64,000 nucleotides of DNA from Ascarosepion bandense (GCA_037127315.1 JBBBDQ010001293.1:1162501-1226500); one strand, 5' to 3'. Counted from the stretch's first letter, positions 23,066-33,189 are shown. A program made the numbers and translations. Notes: generated by a model not told the origin, from the letters alone.

Positions 23066-23123
23066 GGAAAAGGGTGAAATAGATATCTATCTATAGATCT
23101 ATATCTCAACCTTTTAGATAGAT

Positions 23124-23181
<58 letters not shown>
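22226..23181. repeat. GATA-based minisatellite with about 10 higher-order units
   Basis: Runs of (GATA)n alternate with a nearly invariant spacer of about 53 bp: GGGAAAAGGGTGAAATAG, then the near-palindrome AGATATCTATCTATAGATCT, then ATATCTCAACCTTTTA. Spacers start near 22254, 22371, 22445, 22520, 22602, 22701, 22781, 22881, 22977 and 23065. The GATA runs differ in length between units, while the spacer differs mainly in the first two and in one that lacks GGGA. Confidence 0.92.
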
Positions 23182-23182
<1 letters not shown>

Positions 23183-23185
23183 TTA

Positions 23186-23397
23186 ATAAATTCCTCTCAA
23201 ACAAGGATTTAAAACCCAATAGAATACACAATTTTACCGAGAGAGAAACACAGAGGTCAATAACAGAACAAAATTCAAGGAGACAAAAGATGAATGTTGA
23301 CATTGCATTTGAATTTTTTAGATCTTATTTGGCAAAAAAGTGGGAAACCCGAGTTATTCGGTTCAAATGTGTGTAAATATTTTTATCATTTATATGC
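23186..23397. other. Unassigned stretch
   Basis: No recognised feature. Confidence 0.4.
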
Positions 23398-23600
23398 ACA
23401 ATACCGGTCGTATCTCAATGGTAGTGTTCTCGCCTACGGTGCGAAAGGTTCCGGGTTCGATCTTGAGCCGGGTCATACTAAGGACTTCAAAAATGATACT
23501 CGACGCCTCTCGGCTAAGCACTCAGCAACAAAGAAAAGAATCCAGGATAAATGTAGAATTCCAGAGATAGGAGTCGCGTCCATTTTTACCACCACGTAGC
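23398..23600 (+). mobile_element. tRNA-like SINE (SINE-D), single copy seen
   Basis: TACCGGTCGTATCTCAATGG carries an A-box-like TATCTCAATGG. About 45 bp later GTTCCGGGTTCGATCTTGAG carries a B box (GGTTCGATC). A non-tRNA body follows to about 23600. Spacing fits a tRNA promoter. There is no closed acceptor stem, so it is not a functional tRNA gene. Confidence 0.55.
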
Positions 23601-23747
23601 AGCGAAAGACAAAGGAGCCTTTGGGTCGCTCTCGGCCTAGCAATCAAACAGTTTACTATATATTCAAATGTAGTTTCAACCATCAGTCATAAATTTCAAG
23701 AATAAGAATTATATGTTATGCGCTTGAAATTCATGAAAAGTTTTTCT

Positions 23748-24185
23748 ACCATCCGCCCGTGCATTGAATACTGCTGCCATATCTGGTCGGGTGCCCCTGC
23801 TGTTCTCCTCGGGCTTCTCGATAAGGTTCAGAGGAGGGTCTGTAATGTGATAGATACCGACTTGGCAGACCGCCTGCAGTCTCTCTCCCACCGGCGAGAC
23901 GTGGCTTCCCTGTGTCTCTTCTATAAATACTTTCACGGCTTCTGCTCCGATGAACTTAGATCACTGGTGCCCCCTAAATACGAATTTGCACGAGATACTA
24001 GATTAGCAACTAGATCCCACCCTTTTACAGTGAAACCGATAAAATGCAGCCGTAACTTCTACTCCAACAGTTTCTTTCCTCGCACTTCCCGACTGTGGAA
24101 TTCTCTTCCAAACGATTGCTTCCCCGACGGCTACAATCTCCAGGAGTTTAAATGTAAGGTCAATACACACCTCCTAACACACTAA
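23748..24185 (+). pseudogene. J LINE ORF2 C-terminus, open to the natural stop
   Basis: Uninterrupted from the truncation point to TAA at 24183. Blocks in order: TIRPCIEYCCHIWSGAPAVL, LLDKVQRRVCNVIDTDLADR, SHRRDVASLCLFYKYFHGFC, RDTRLATRSHPF, then NSFFPRTSRLWNSLPNDCFP and KCKVNTHLLTH. This is the C-terminal region after the RT thumb of jockey/CR1-group LINEs. With no RT palm or endonuclease it cannot act alone. It is the best reference for the J C-terminus in the window. Confidence 0.88.
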
Positions 24186-24375
24186 CCTGCTCCCATTCTA
24201 TCAAGCACTCTTCCCATCTGCCCGACCCTCATCCTCGCTATCCTTACTCATCTGTCACCTTTCTCCTGACATTCCCTATGTCTATCTACTCCTTCTCTTT
24301 ACCTTCCCCTATGTAGCCCCATGCGCAATAGTGGCAGTGGAATGCCTTGCTTGCGGTGAGATGATTAAAAAAAAA
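23748..24375 (+). mobile_element. J LINE copy 2, 5' truncated
   Basis: Begins within the ORF2 3' part at TCTACCATCCGCCCGTGCAT and ends with GTGGCAGTGGAATGCCTTGC, then TTGCGGTGAGATGATT and an A-run at 24363-24375. The last 145 codons of the ORF are intact (next entry). Confidence 0.9.
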
Positions 24376-24824
24376 AAAATTTCAGCATAAGCAAGACAAT
24401 AAAACCACTAAGATGTAAGAAGTTACCGAGAGTGACACAAACTTAGAGGACAATAAAAGAACAGAAGGCAAGGAGACAGAAGATAACAATCGCCACTGAT
24501 TTTAAATTATTGACGATCCTAGTTAACCCGAAAAAACCTCCACAACCAAAAAGATAAAATAATTCTTCTATCAACTGGTTTAAGCACATGGTTTTTTTTT
24601 TGTGGGGGGTGGATACAACTTTAATAGTAAGTCATGATTTTGCTTTGATTTCATTTTAATTTTTTGTTGCGTCTAATTTTAAAAGTTTCATATTTTTTTC
24701 AACGAGTGCTTTTTTGTCTTGTATTTTTTTTTTCAAATAAATTTATTTACTGGACTTTAAGTAAGTTAAAAATTAGTTAACCTCTCTCCTTTTTTTTTTC
24801 AATTGTTGTAGATAGATCTATCTA
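24376..24824. other. Unassigned, homopolymer-rich stretch
   Basis: Several T-runs and A-rich sequence follow the LINE tail; no feature recognised. Confidence 0.45.
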
Positions 24825-24997
24825 TCGCCCGGTTCACACTCCACCCATGTCTATTCAACAGGTTAAGAGGCTCATCCCTTGTTCCCTGCTTAGGATATGA
24901 TTTCCGGCTTTCTCTTTTCCGATCTTTTCACTATTACGTAGCCCCCTGCACATCAGTGGCGTTACCGCCTTGCTCGGGGTGATACAATTAAAAAAAA
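24825..24997 (+). mobile_element. J LINE 3' UTR (copy 3)
   Basis: ACTATTACGTAGCCCCCTGC, ACATCAGTGGCGTTACCGCC and TTGCTCGGGGTGATACAATT, then A-rich. This is the CACATCAGTGGC subtype of the J tail. Confidence 0.8.
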
Positions 24998-25021
24998 CAA
25001 AAACAACCGTGCAGGGGATAA

Positions 25022-25322
25022 ACTATTTTTTTTTTTTATAAGCGTTTCACCCCGAGCAAGGCATGTCACTGCCACTACTGCGCAGGGGGCTACATAGAGT
25101 GGAGAAAGGATGATTAAATATAGGAAATATCAGAGGGTGGGTGATAGGCGGGTAGGGATACCGAGAATGGTTAAATATAGGAAATGTCAGAGGGAGGGTG
25201 ATAGACGGGTAAGGATACCGAGAATGAGGGTTGGGTAGATGAGAGTGTTCTGAGAATAATTGGGAGTTAGTGTGATAGGAGATGTCTATTGACCCTACAT
25301 TTAAACACCTGGAGATTGTAGC
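25022..25322 (-). mobile_element. J LINE 3' part (copy 4), tail-to-tail with copy 3
   Basis: Poly-T at 25027-25037 marks the tail. GTTTCACCCCGAGCAAGGCA and CTGCGCAGGGGGCTACATAG follow, then a duplicated AGGAAATATCAGAGGGTGGG-like unit (25123 and 25180). The copy ends at CCTGGAGATTGTAGCTGACTGG, where a SINE-A begins. Confidence 0.8.
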
Positions 25323-25490
25323 TGACTGGATAGAAGATTGTTTCGCACTAGGTTGTCATTACTTTCTGTGGTAGACTAATCACCAACCAATGCAATAAAA
25401 CCCAATATATCCTGCTATTTAACTCAAAGCTGGAGGTAGAAGCGACGGATTAATATCTTACCCCAGAGTTAAGTGAAATGAAACTGACTG
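25323..25490 (-). mobile_element. SINE-A partial copy
   Basis: GACTGGATAGAAGATTGTTT to GACGGATTAATATCTTACCC matches the tail-proximal half of SINE-A in minus orientation. The head is missing. Confidence 0.75.
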
Positions 25491-25497
25491 CCAATAT

Positions 25498-25808
25498 AGT
25501 CAGTCAGTTAAGTGCCATACGTCAAACACGCTTGGGCGATCATGTCTCGAAAGAGACATGACTGACTGGGCAGAAGATTATCCCTCAGTAGGTTGTCATT
25601 GCTTTCTGCGGTAGATTGGTTGCCAGCCAAGGCTATAGAACCCAATCTGTCCTGTTATTTAACCAGTAACTGGAAGGAAGAGACGGATTAATACCTTTTC
25701 CAAGGGTATTTGCGCGTAAGTGAATGAAAGGAATTCAATTGGAATTTGAAATCGGCTCCCCGATTTTTCGTTCCGAGTCGATATCCACTGCACCACAACT
25801 CACATCCG
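25498..25808 (-). mobile_element. SINE-A full-length copy
   Basis: Tail at 25500 (CAGTCAGTTAAGTGCCATAC), head at 25808 (GGATGTGAGTTGTGGTGCAG) with A box and B box in minus orientation. Confidence 0.9.
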
Positions 25809-25867
25809 GTATTGTAAAAGTCTTAAATTAGTCAAGTCGGTATACACAATGTGGAATGCTTCTCAAA

Positions 25868-26080
25868 ATAATTGCAAGGAAATATTTATAGTAAAGGCCG
25901 AGGGAAGCCACATTACGGCGGTGGAAAAGTAACTGAATCTGGTATTCCAGGCTAATAACCTTTTGGATATTACCAAGAATCTCAAGATATGTAAGAGAAG
26001 TTCCAGCTCAGATGTGGCAGCAATTTTCAATACATTAACAAATGGTAGTCTTATAAATATGCAAGATAAATTCTAGCACG
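25868..26080 (-). mobile_element. J LINE fragment, strongly diverged
   Basis: Minus-strand match to the C-terminal coding part (TATTTATAGTAAAGGCCGAG, GGAAGCCACATTACGGCGGT, CAGATGTGGCAGCAATTTTC). Ends near the TTATAAATATGCAAG segment used by other J copies. Confidence 0.6.
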
Positions 26081-26351
26081 AAACTCTCTCTGGAACGACC
26101 CTGCAAGAGACGTAGAGGGACGCAACGACCAAATTACCCTGACGAGATTGCGTGAACAGATGGCGAAACTTAGCAAAGGATGAAAAGCGTCACACGAGAC
26201 AGAAATCTGTGGAGTGCCTTGATCGCTTATGTTCTAAAAAGACGCGGCACTTGGTTCTGTGTTGAAGTATAATCCATGAAACTGGCTCTGTAGGTTTTGA
26301 AGAAACATTAATATGATTGACGGATAAATGTATGCAGATAGAAATAGATAG

Positions 26352-26490
26352 ATAATTTTCTAAGCGCAGCTTAGATGTGGCACAAAGTCGAAAGAAGAGG
26401 TATCGAGTGTGGATCGAACTCATTACTTAGTCGTAATAGGTTCTAGTAAAAAAAAGCTTGCAAACCATTACACCAAGCCGAGGTGCCCAT
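26352..26490 (-). mobile_element. SINE-C copy 1 (tRNA-derived)
   Basis: Minus strand: CACCTCGGCTTGGTGTAATG with a good A box (TGGTGTAATGG), ATGAGTTCGATCCACACTCG with a good B box, and the tail GTGCCACATCTAAGC ... GCGCTTAGAAAAT. The same tail and boxes recur at 42553-42672. Confidence 0.75.
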
Positions 26491-26518
26491 AGATAGATAG
26501 ATAGATTTGGAAAAGAGT

Positions 26519-26571
<53 letters not shown>

Positions 26572-26577
26572 GAGATG

Positions 26578-26631
<54 letters not shown>

Positions 26632-26641
26632 AAGATGAGAG

Positions 26642-26689
<48 letters not shown>

Positions 26690-26698
26690 TTGGAAAAG

Positions 26699-26748
<50 letters not shown>

Positions 26749-26788
26749 GGAAAAGGGAAAAGTGAGATAGATAGATTTGGAAAAGAGT

Positions 26789-26851
<63 letters not shown>

Positions 26852-26853
26852 GG

Positions 26854-26916
<63 letters not shown>

Positions 26917-26925
26917 GAGGGGCTG

Positions 26926-26976
<51 letters not shown>

Positions 26977-26993
26977 GAGGGAAAGAGTGAGAC

Positions 26994-27027
<34 letters not shown>

Positions 27028-27055
27028 GATAGATAGATAGGGAAAAGAGTGAGAC

Positions 27056-27113
<58 letters not shown>

Positions 27114-27148
27114 GGAAAAGAGTGAGATAGATAGATTTGGAAAAGTGT

Positions 27149-27183
<35 letters not shown>

Positions 27184-27218
27184 GGAAAAGAGTGAGATAG
27201 ATAGATTTGGAAAAGAGT

Positions 27219-27257
<39 letters not shown>

Positions 27258-27300
27258 GGAAAAGAGTGAGGTATATAGATTTGGAAAAGAGTAAGATATT

Positions 27301-27363
<63 letters not shown>
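26487..27363. repeat. (GATA)n array with two interspersed spacer types
   Basis: About 880 bp of GATA interrupted by short segments GGGAAAAGAGTGAGATAG and ATTTGGAAAAGAGTAAGATA, used in several combinations. The 309-codon minus-strand frame across it encodes only [12 protein letters not shown] repeats and is a by-product. Confidence 0.93.
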
Positions 27364-27805
27364 TGTCTGCAACGGGGACTAACTAACCACCATAGAAACC
27401 GATCATAACTCGGAAAATACTAACCAGCTATCAGATTATATATGTCGAAATATATTTGGAAAAAATAAAACACAAACTAAGCTTTCATCCAGATACAGCA
27501 TGGAATATAACGAGAAAATGTAGGAGAAATTGGGAAGGGGTAAATTATTTAAGTTCTGCGAGGATGATATGCTGGCAATTTTGAAGTTCGCAGATACGTG
27601 CTTTCTAAACAAGAGTGCAGAGATAATGACGCGATATCTACACTAAAAAAATTCTAATTTCTAATATGGAAACCGGATGAGATTCACTTCCGGTGAAAGA
27701 AATAATATTACCTTCGAATATTTAAAGCCGGCATCACCAGCTGAATATGACTAAAATTTTGCCTGATGACACTTCGTTTGCTTTTTCTTCAGTACTTTTA
27801 AGTGC

Positions 27806-27809
<4 letters not shown>
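27364..27809. other. Unassigned stretch
   Basis: Starts with GTGTCTGCAACGGGGACTAA, which resembles 61135-61160 in the tRNA-Ser-like repeat. Nothing else assigned. Confidence 0.4.

Positions 27810-27864
<55 letters not shown>
27810..27864. repeat. (TA)n microsatellite at J LINE tail
   Basis: Pure TA array that directly touches the 3' end of the minus-strand J LINE. Confidence 0.96.
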
Positions 27865-27867
<3 letters not shown>

Positions 27868-28473
27868 CATATCGCCCCAAGCAAGGCATTCCACTGCCAC
27901 TATAGCGCAGGGGATTACATAGAGCGATTAGATATAGAAAATATCAGAAGGAGGGTGATAGACGAGTAAGGAGGTACATAGGAAGAGTGTTTGAGGGAAT
28001 GGGTACGAGTTAGTGTGTTAGGAGGTGTCTATTGACCTTACATTTAAACTCCTGGAGGTTGTAGCCCTCGGGCAAGCAAACATGCGGAAGGGAATAATTC
28101 CACAGGCGGGAAGTGCGAGAAAAGAACCTGTTGGAGTAGAAATTGCGTTTACATTTCATCGGTTTCATTGTAAAAGGGTAAGGACCTAATTGCTAATCTA
28201 GTATCTCGTGCAAATTCATACCTAGTGGGCACCAGTGATCTAAGTTCATCAGAGCAGAATCCATGAAAGTATTTATAGAAGAGGCACAGTGAAGCCACGT
28301 CACGCCGGTGAGAGAGTGACTGCAGGCGGTCAGCCAAGTCAGTATCGATCACATTTCAGATTCTCCGTTGTATTTTGTCAAGAACCCCGAGGAGAATAGC
28401 AGAGGCACCCGACCAGATGTGGCAGCAGTATTCAATACACGGGCTGATGGTAGATTTATATATGTGCAGGATA
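27865..28473 (-). mobile_element. J LINE copy 5, 5' truncated
   Basis: Tail ATCATATCGCCCCAAGCAAG at 27868, then 3' UTR, then coding on the minus strand. 28352-28149 gives MIDTDLADRLQSLSHRRDVA, LCLFYKYFHGFCSDELRSLV and RDTRLAIRS. A premature stop or frameshift near 28150 and another near 28355 break it. Truncated near ATATATGTGCAGGATATA. Confidence 0.88.
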
Positions 28474-28614
28474 TATATATATATATATTTGTCACTTAGA
28501 TGATTGGTGTTTACTTCGGTATCCTGACTCTCAAGATTCGTAGCGGTACATTCCGAGAATCATTCTGTCCACTTGTCAGGGGATATCAGCAATTGATATA
28601 TATATTTATATATT
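28474..28614. other. Short unassigned spacer
   Basis: Begins with a short TA run (28472-28488); no feature recognised. Confidence 0.4.
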
Positions 28615-29050
28615 TAATGCATTGAGGCAGCAGATAATTATCTAAACATTTTTATTAAATATATCAGACAACGAATGTCTATTATGCTTAATCATGAGCC
28701 ATTCTAAACATCGTATTTTGGCTTTAATTTCTGGTTGAAATAAGTACAAAAATTGTCCAACATTTGGATAGTTTTATTAAGTTGGTTCTAAGCTTTCGGC
28801 TCACATGAGCCATCTTCAGAATGACTTCAGGGTTTCATGTTTTTATGTTAACATCCCTAAAACCATTCTGAAGATGGCTCAAGGGAGCCGAAAGCTTAGA
28901 ACCAGCGTAATAAAACAATATCTAAATGTTGGACAATTTTTGTCTTTATTTTTACCTGAAATTAAAGTCAAAATACGTTGTTTAAAACGGCGCATGATTA
29001 AACATAATAGACAGTCATTGTCTGTAATATTTAATGTTTATATATTTATA
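28615..29050. mobile_element. Fold-back element with hammerhead-like cores (family FB1)
   Basis: Inverted arms 28615-28830 and 28845-29050 share GAATGTCTATTATGCTTAAT-type sequence and TTGTCCAACATTTGGATAG (inverse in the right arm). At the apex each arm carries CTGAAGATGGCTC, a short loop, then GAGCC and GAAAGC: minus strand 28792-28819 and plus strand 28868-28895. This is a hammerhead-like layout with a perfect 5-bp stem II and GAAA. The right arm is also open as RKLRTSVIKQYLNVGQFLSL and KVKIRCLKRRMIKHN (28880-29020). Two relatives are at 44.3-44.9 kb. Confidence 0.7.
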
Positions 29051-29055
29051 AGTTC

Positions 29056-29400
29056 TCTTATATCCGGGTTTCTCTTATATCTGGATTTGATCTATTTTAT
29101 ATACATTACCACAGGCTCTGATTTTGGACCAGGGAAATATGTCTTATATCCGGGTTTATCTTATATCAGGGTTTGGTCTATTTTATATACATTATCACAG
29201 GCTCTAATTTGGGACCAGGGAAATATGTCTTATATCCGGGTTTATCTTATATCAAGGTTTGGTCTATTTTATATACATTACCACAGGCTCTAATTTGGGA
29301 CCAGGGAAATATGTCTTATATCCGGGTTTATCTTATATCAGGGTTTGGTCTATTTTATATACATTACCATCCTGGTTTCTCTTATATCAGGGTCTCTTAT
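29056..29400 (+). repeat. 86-bp minisatellite, about 3.5 copies
   Basis: Unit contains CTTATATCCGGGTTTATC, AGGGTTTGGTCTATTTTA and ATTTGGGACCAGGGAAATAT. Period 86 (for example 29142, 29228, 29314). Since 86 is not a multiple of 3, open frames pass from phase to phase, which explains three overlapping plus-strand frames here. Confidence 0.88.
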
Positions 29401-29793
29401 ATTCAGGTTATACTGAAATTCATATATATGTATATATGAATTTCATTAAGTAATACTAACAAAGCCTTTGTGATTAAGCTTTTCGTTCAATTAAATCAAA
29501 GTATTTATCACTGTACCTTGTCAGTCGTCTTTAAGGAAAGTTGTATAAAAGAAATGCTTCACAAATGCACAATTATATGCATATATGTGTAAATTTATGT
29601 GGGTATTTGCGTGTGTGTATTTTTGTGTCTGTGTGTTTCTGTCTGCGTATTTGTGAACGTTTGTATGTGTATTTGTCTGTGTTTGTGTGTGTTTGTTTGC
29701 GTGTGTGTTTGTGTGTGTTAGTGTTTTTGTGTGTTTGTGTTTATGTATCTGTATTGTGTGCGTATTTGCGCTTGTTTGTTTGTGTGCGTGCGA

Positions 29794-29803
<10 letters not shown>

Positions 29804-29858
<55 letters not shown>
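29804..29858. repeat. (GT)n microsatellite in a longer GT-rich zone
   Basis: Pure GT from about 29804, preceded from 29600 by degenerate TGTGTTTGTGTG-type sequence. Confidence 0.95.
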
Positions 29859-29862
<4 letters not shown>

Positions 29863-29921
29863 AGTGAGCGCGCGCAAATATATATCTAGAAAAGTAAAAA
29901 AAAAGAACATTTCTTTATCGA

Positions 29922-29952
29922 CGCGTTTTGTCTACTGAGAAACTTTATCAAG
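29922..29952 (-). ncRNA. Penelope-type terminus, degenerate hammerhead-like core
   Basis: Minus strand: CTTGATAAAG, then about 14 nt, then ACAAAACGCGTCGATAAAG. Resembles PLE 3' termini. The conserved boxes are altered. Confidence 0.3.
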
Positions 29953-29959
29953 CAGATCA

Positions 29960-30285
29960 GGAAATTTCATTTTGTAACTTGTATTTAGAAATAGAAGTGG
30001 GAGAAGGAGAATATCCTCGTGTATTCTAGTTTTAAATTTGTGCACGCTCTAAAATTCTTAATGCTGTATGTGTAAGGAAAGTATTGCTAAGTGATATAAC
30101 CATACACGGCTTGCTTTAAGGATTTTAGAGCCTTCTCAAATTTAAAACCTGAATACTTAACGAAATGTTTCCTCTGCATCTATGTATAAATGTATATATG
30201 AATGCAAATTAAAAATAAAATTCCCACATATACCTTGAATTTTCGTTTATTATAATGAGCAGGTCTACTTACAGAGAGGTTCTGT
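29960..30285. other. Unassigned stretch
   Basis: No feature recognised upstream of the local duplication. Confidence 0.4.
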
Positions 30286-30289
30286 TCTT

Positions 30290-30500
30290 CAAACGTTTAT
30301 TGAGACAGTCACCAACGTGGAGCTTGTACATCGTTTGTTGGAAAAAGAGTCGTTTCTATGTAGTAATCCAGTTAATACCTGAGTCCTCTTGCTATCTTGG
30401 ATCTTCACGAGAGCTAAATCAGGCCATATATGGGCAGGAGCTGCCAAGTTTCAATTTCCACTCACGATAGTCGAAAATCCACTCAGCGTCCTTGTGGGTA
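30290..30500 (+). repeat. Local duplication, copy 1
   Basis: Near-identical to 30850-31078 in the same orientation. It lacks the segment CCAAAATAGAGTACTCCTG that copy 2 has at 30981-30999. Confidence 0.85.
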
Positions 30501-30504
30501 AGAA

Positions 30505-30602
30505 GATCAACAGAATATTTTTGTTTTTAGAATTTCTTCATGTGTAGCGTAAAGTCACGAGATATTAAAATGAAGGGAATTTGACCGTTTTCTTTGAGAA
30601 CT
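30505..30602 (+). repeat. Second local duplication, copy 1
   Basis: AGATCAACAGAATATTTTTG through CCGTTTTCTTTGAGAAC is repeated almost exactly at 32383-32480. Confidence 0.85.
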
Positions 30603-30633
30603 GTTTATTTTGTGTGTAAGTCTGTTTTAGAAT

Positions 30634-30890
30634 TTATAAATTGTTTACTCTTTTTATTAGTGTGGCATTTTTAAAATCGAAATTGTGGTTGAATTTATTT
30701 CTGTGAATCACTAATGCATTTTTAAGATTATTATTAGTGATGTCTCTTTTGTGTTCATATATACGTTTTTTTAGATTTCTACTTGTTTCTCCGATGTAGA
30801 TGAAGGAACAATCCCGGCAATTTATTTTATATACACCTGCTTGTATCGAACGTCTATTGGGACAGTCACCAACGTGGAGCTTGTACATCG
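30634..30890 (-). pseudogene. GIY-YIG endonuclease relic of a Penelope-like element (type 1)
   Basis: The 84-codon frame contains AGVYKINCRDCSFIYIGETS followed by RNLKKRIYEHKRDI and ALVIHRNKFNHNFDF. The V-Y-K ... Y-I-G pair separated by about ten residues, the R and the downstream H/E match the GIY-YIG nuclease fold found at the C-terminus of PLE proteins. The N-terminal part with RT is missing: at about 30890 the sequence becomes the duplicated segment. Penelope origin is inferred from this domain type and the neighbouring PLE relics. Confidence 0.7.
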
Positions 30891-31078
30891 TTTGTTGGAA
30901 AAAGAGTCGTTTCCATGTAGTAATCCAGTTAATACCTGAGTCCTCCTGCTATCTTGGATCTTCACGAGGGCTAAATCAGGCCAAAATAGAGTACTCCTGC
31001 CATATATGGGCAGGAGCTGACAAGTTTCAATTTCCACTCACGATAGTCGAAAATCCACTCAACGTCCTTGTGGGTAAG
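30850..31078 (+). repeat. Local duplication, copy 2
   Basis: Partner of 30290-30500. Its left end reaches into the GIY-YIG relic, so the duplication happened after that junction had formed. Confidence 0.85.
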
Positions 31079-31400
31079 AAGTAAGAAGTACAACATCTTT
31101 CCCAAAGACTAAACACCACAAGCCTCTCACAGCCATTTCCATAGAAAGTCTTCAAACGAATTCAATTTCTCAGTTCTACTGATTCTAACCTTCATAGATA
31201 AGACCCGACATGCCACTGACTTTGTAGAGGACTGCCGTCATTCTATTCATATTCTATTGGTAGGATGTAAGTTGAACTCAAATAGCTTCTTCTTGCTTCG
31301 GGGAACCAACTTCCAGAATGAAGCTACCTCGATCACTATATTTTTCACATGTTCATGACTAGGGTTTGCTGTTATCTTCCCCACATATCCTCATAAAATG
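30900..31400 (+). pseudogene. Possible second jockey/CR1-like LINE C-terminus
   Basis: Plus strand at 30985-31020 reads KIEYSCHIWAGA, equivalent to CIEYCCHLWSGA of J. Further on, after many breaks, NSNSFFLLRGTNF resembles NSFFPRTxRLWN. The sequence is too decayed to assign confidently. It appears to be a different family from J. Confidence 0.4.
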
Positions 31401-31691
31401 TGTTCGTAATCTCTTATTTTGTAATCGGGTGTATTTTGCATTTTGTACAAACTTTTTATCTTTACTTCGTTTTTACTTGAAGGCAGGCTTAAAGCAGCAG
31501 TCAAGTGTGGATTTCAAATATTGATAGATATGGTTATTTTTTTAGTATGAAGAGCATATATTTTTAGTATGAAGAGCATATATTTTTAGTATGAAGAGCA
31601 TATATTTTTAGTATGAAGAGCATATATTCTTACCAAAATCTCATTGCTAGAGGTAACTATTCTGAAAACTTGAGATTTTTTATAAAATTGA
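31401..31691. other. Unassigned; short tandem repeat
   Basis: Four copies of TTTTTAGTATGAAGAGCATATA between 31540 and 31630, otherwise nothing. Confidence 0.6.
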
Positions 31692-31958
31692 ATATATATA
31701 AATTAAGGCAGACACGTTATTTCATAGAGAATCGGAAGAATAGGCCTATTTCAGGCGAACCATCATCAGCTTCCGTCATTCTTTTACAAAGGATTTTACA
31801 CGAATGAGATTCACAACGACCTAAAAAAACGAATAGTGAATCTCATTTGTGTAAAATCCTTTATAAAATAAATACGGAAGCTGATAATGGTTCGCCTGAA
31901 ATAGGCCTACACTTCCGATACACCATGAAATAACGTATCTGCCTTAATTTTTCTTATA
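31692..31958. mobile_element. Fold-back element with a well kept hammerhead-like core (family FB2)
   Basis: Arms 31692-31814 and 31836-31958 are inverted copies of about 120 bp around a 21-bp loop. Minus strand 31749-31769 reads CTGATGATGG, TTCG, CC, then TGAAATAGGCC. This gives CUGAUGA, a short stem with UUCG loop, then GAAA. The plus-strand equivalent in the right arm (31881-31901) has CTGATAA. Ends carry AATTAAGGCAGA and its inverse. Confidence 0.7.
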
Positions 31959-32179
<221 letters not shown>

Positions 32180-32262
32180 TATACACAATTATAATCTGAG
32201 ATTAATGACAGAATGGTTAAATAAAATAAAGACAAGTGGAAAACTGTATTTTAAATCACCTA

Positions 32263-32293
32263 CGCGTTTCATCCTGTGATAGACTTTTTCAAG
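32263..32293 (-). ncRNA. Penelope-type terminus, degenerate hammerhead-like core
   Basis: Minus strand: CTTGAAAAAGTCTATCACAG, then GATGAAACGCGTAGG. Order and spacing fit other PLE termini in the window; the core is degenerate. Confidence 0.3.
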
Positions 32294-32382
32294 GCAAAAA
32301 GACGAAACGAGCTTTATTCTAAATTACGTATCTATAAACAAACAGTGTTGGTAACCACAAAGACGCTCACAAACCATTTCAA

Positions 32383-32480
32383 AAGATCAACAGAATATTT
32401 TTGTTTTTAGAATTTCTTCATGTGTAGTGTAAAGTCACGAGATATTAAAATGAAGGGAATTTGACCGTTTTCCTTGAGAA
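32383..32480 (+). repeat. Second local duplication, copy 2
   Basis: Near-exact repeat of 30505-30602. No coding content. Confidence 0.85.
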
Positions 32481-32902
32481 CGTATACTTATAATCAGAAA
32501 AAGACTGAAGAATGAGGAATGTAGAATTTAACATTCACGGAAGATACTGAAGGAAATAAAATCAAGAGAAAACAGAATTCTTACCGAGTTTGGGTGAACG
32601 GATGATAGTTGGACAAACATGAAATGAGGGTTTAGACGGAAACACATACTCGGTTTAAGTCCAATGCAGACACACCAATAGAACCAGATACTACAGAAGG
32701 ACAACACACAAGCGTCTTTTTTTGTTTAATTGCATTCATCTGAAAGATGACAGTTAAGTTGTAAGGCTTCGACAGAATGGATATTATTTTATGAAAGATG
32801 CTGCTAATGTTGAACATGATGGAACAGTGTTGCTTCGATGCTGTCAAAAATGCAAACATTCATTGATATATGCAATCATTTCATGGATACTCTACCTATA
32901 TG

Positions 32903-32907
<5 letters not shown>
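32481..32907. other. Unassigned stretch
   Basis: Nothing recognised; ends in a (TA)n block (32908-32943). Confidence 0.45.
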
Positions 32908-32947
<40 letters not shown>

Positions 32948-32964
32948 CAAATGTTTGGAGGTAC

Positions 32965-33120
32965 AAAATTTGTATACTATTTTATAAAACAAGAAATTTA
33001 TTGACAATCTTTAAAGCCCTTTCGTCCAAGATCTCATCAGAAGAAAATCGTTGGAAATATAAAGCAAACGAAAAGAACAACAACGAAATTGAAGATCAAA
33101 GAAAAGGGGAGAAAACATGT
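32965..33120 (-). mobile_element. Inverted flank of a Penelope-like element with hammerhead core
   Basis: Inverse copy of 33660-33800. On the minus strand it reads GAACAACAACGAAATTG ... CCAACGATTTTCTTCTGATG ... GTCAATAAATTTCTTG. At 33019-33040 CTGATGAG is followed by eight bases and CGAAAG, the best preserved hammerhead-like core in the window. PLEs are known to be flanked by direct or inverted pseudo-LTRs, and such cores are known from them. Confidence 0.7.
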
Positions 33121-33128
33121 TAAAATAA

Positions 33129-33137
<9 letters not shown>

Positions 33138-33184
<47 letters not shown>
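33138..33184. repeat. (TA)n microsatellite inside the PLE
   Basis: Pure TA array between the inverted flank and the GIY-YIG relic. Confidence 0.96.
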
Positions 33185-33186
<2 letters not shown>

Positions 33187-33189
33187 TTT

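Noticed and set aside
22226..23181. CRISPR-like regular spacing of identical units
   Set aside because: The variable parts are all (GATA)n of different lengths. This is a minisatellite in a eukaryotic context and there are no cas genes.
26090..26260. Another LINE C-terminus with an R-rich segment followed by a W/K-rich end
   Set aside because: A vague resemblance to RTE tails, without enough conserved positions to call.
26443..27372. Long 309-codon frame with SIYLSIYL repeats
   Set aside because: It is the six-frame by-product of a GATA tetranucleotide array with period-compatible spacers; no non-repetitive domain.
29541..29910. Histidine/threonine- or cysteine/valine-rich proteins over the GT array
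   Set aside because: Pure translation of (GT)n or (CA)n.
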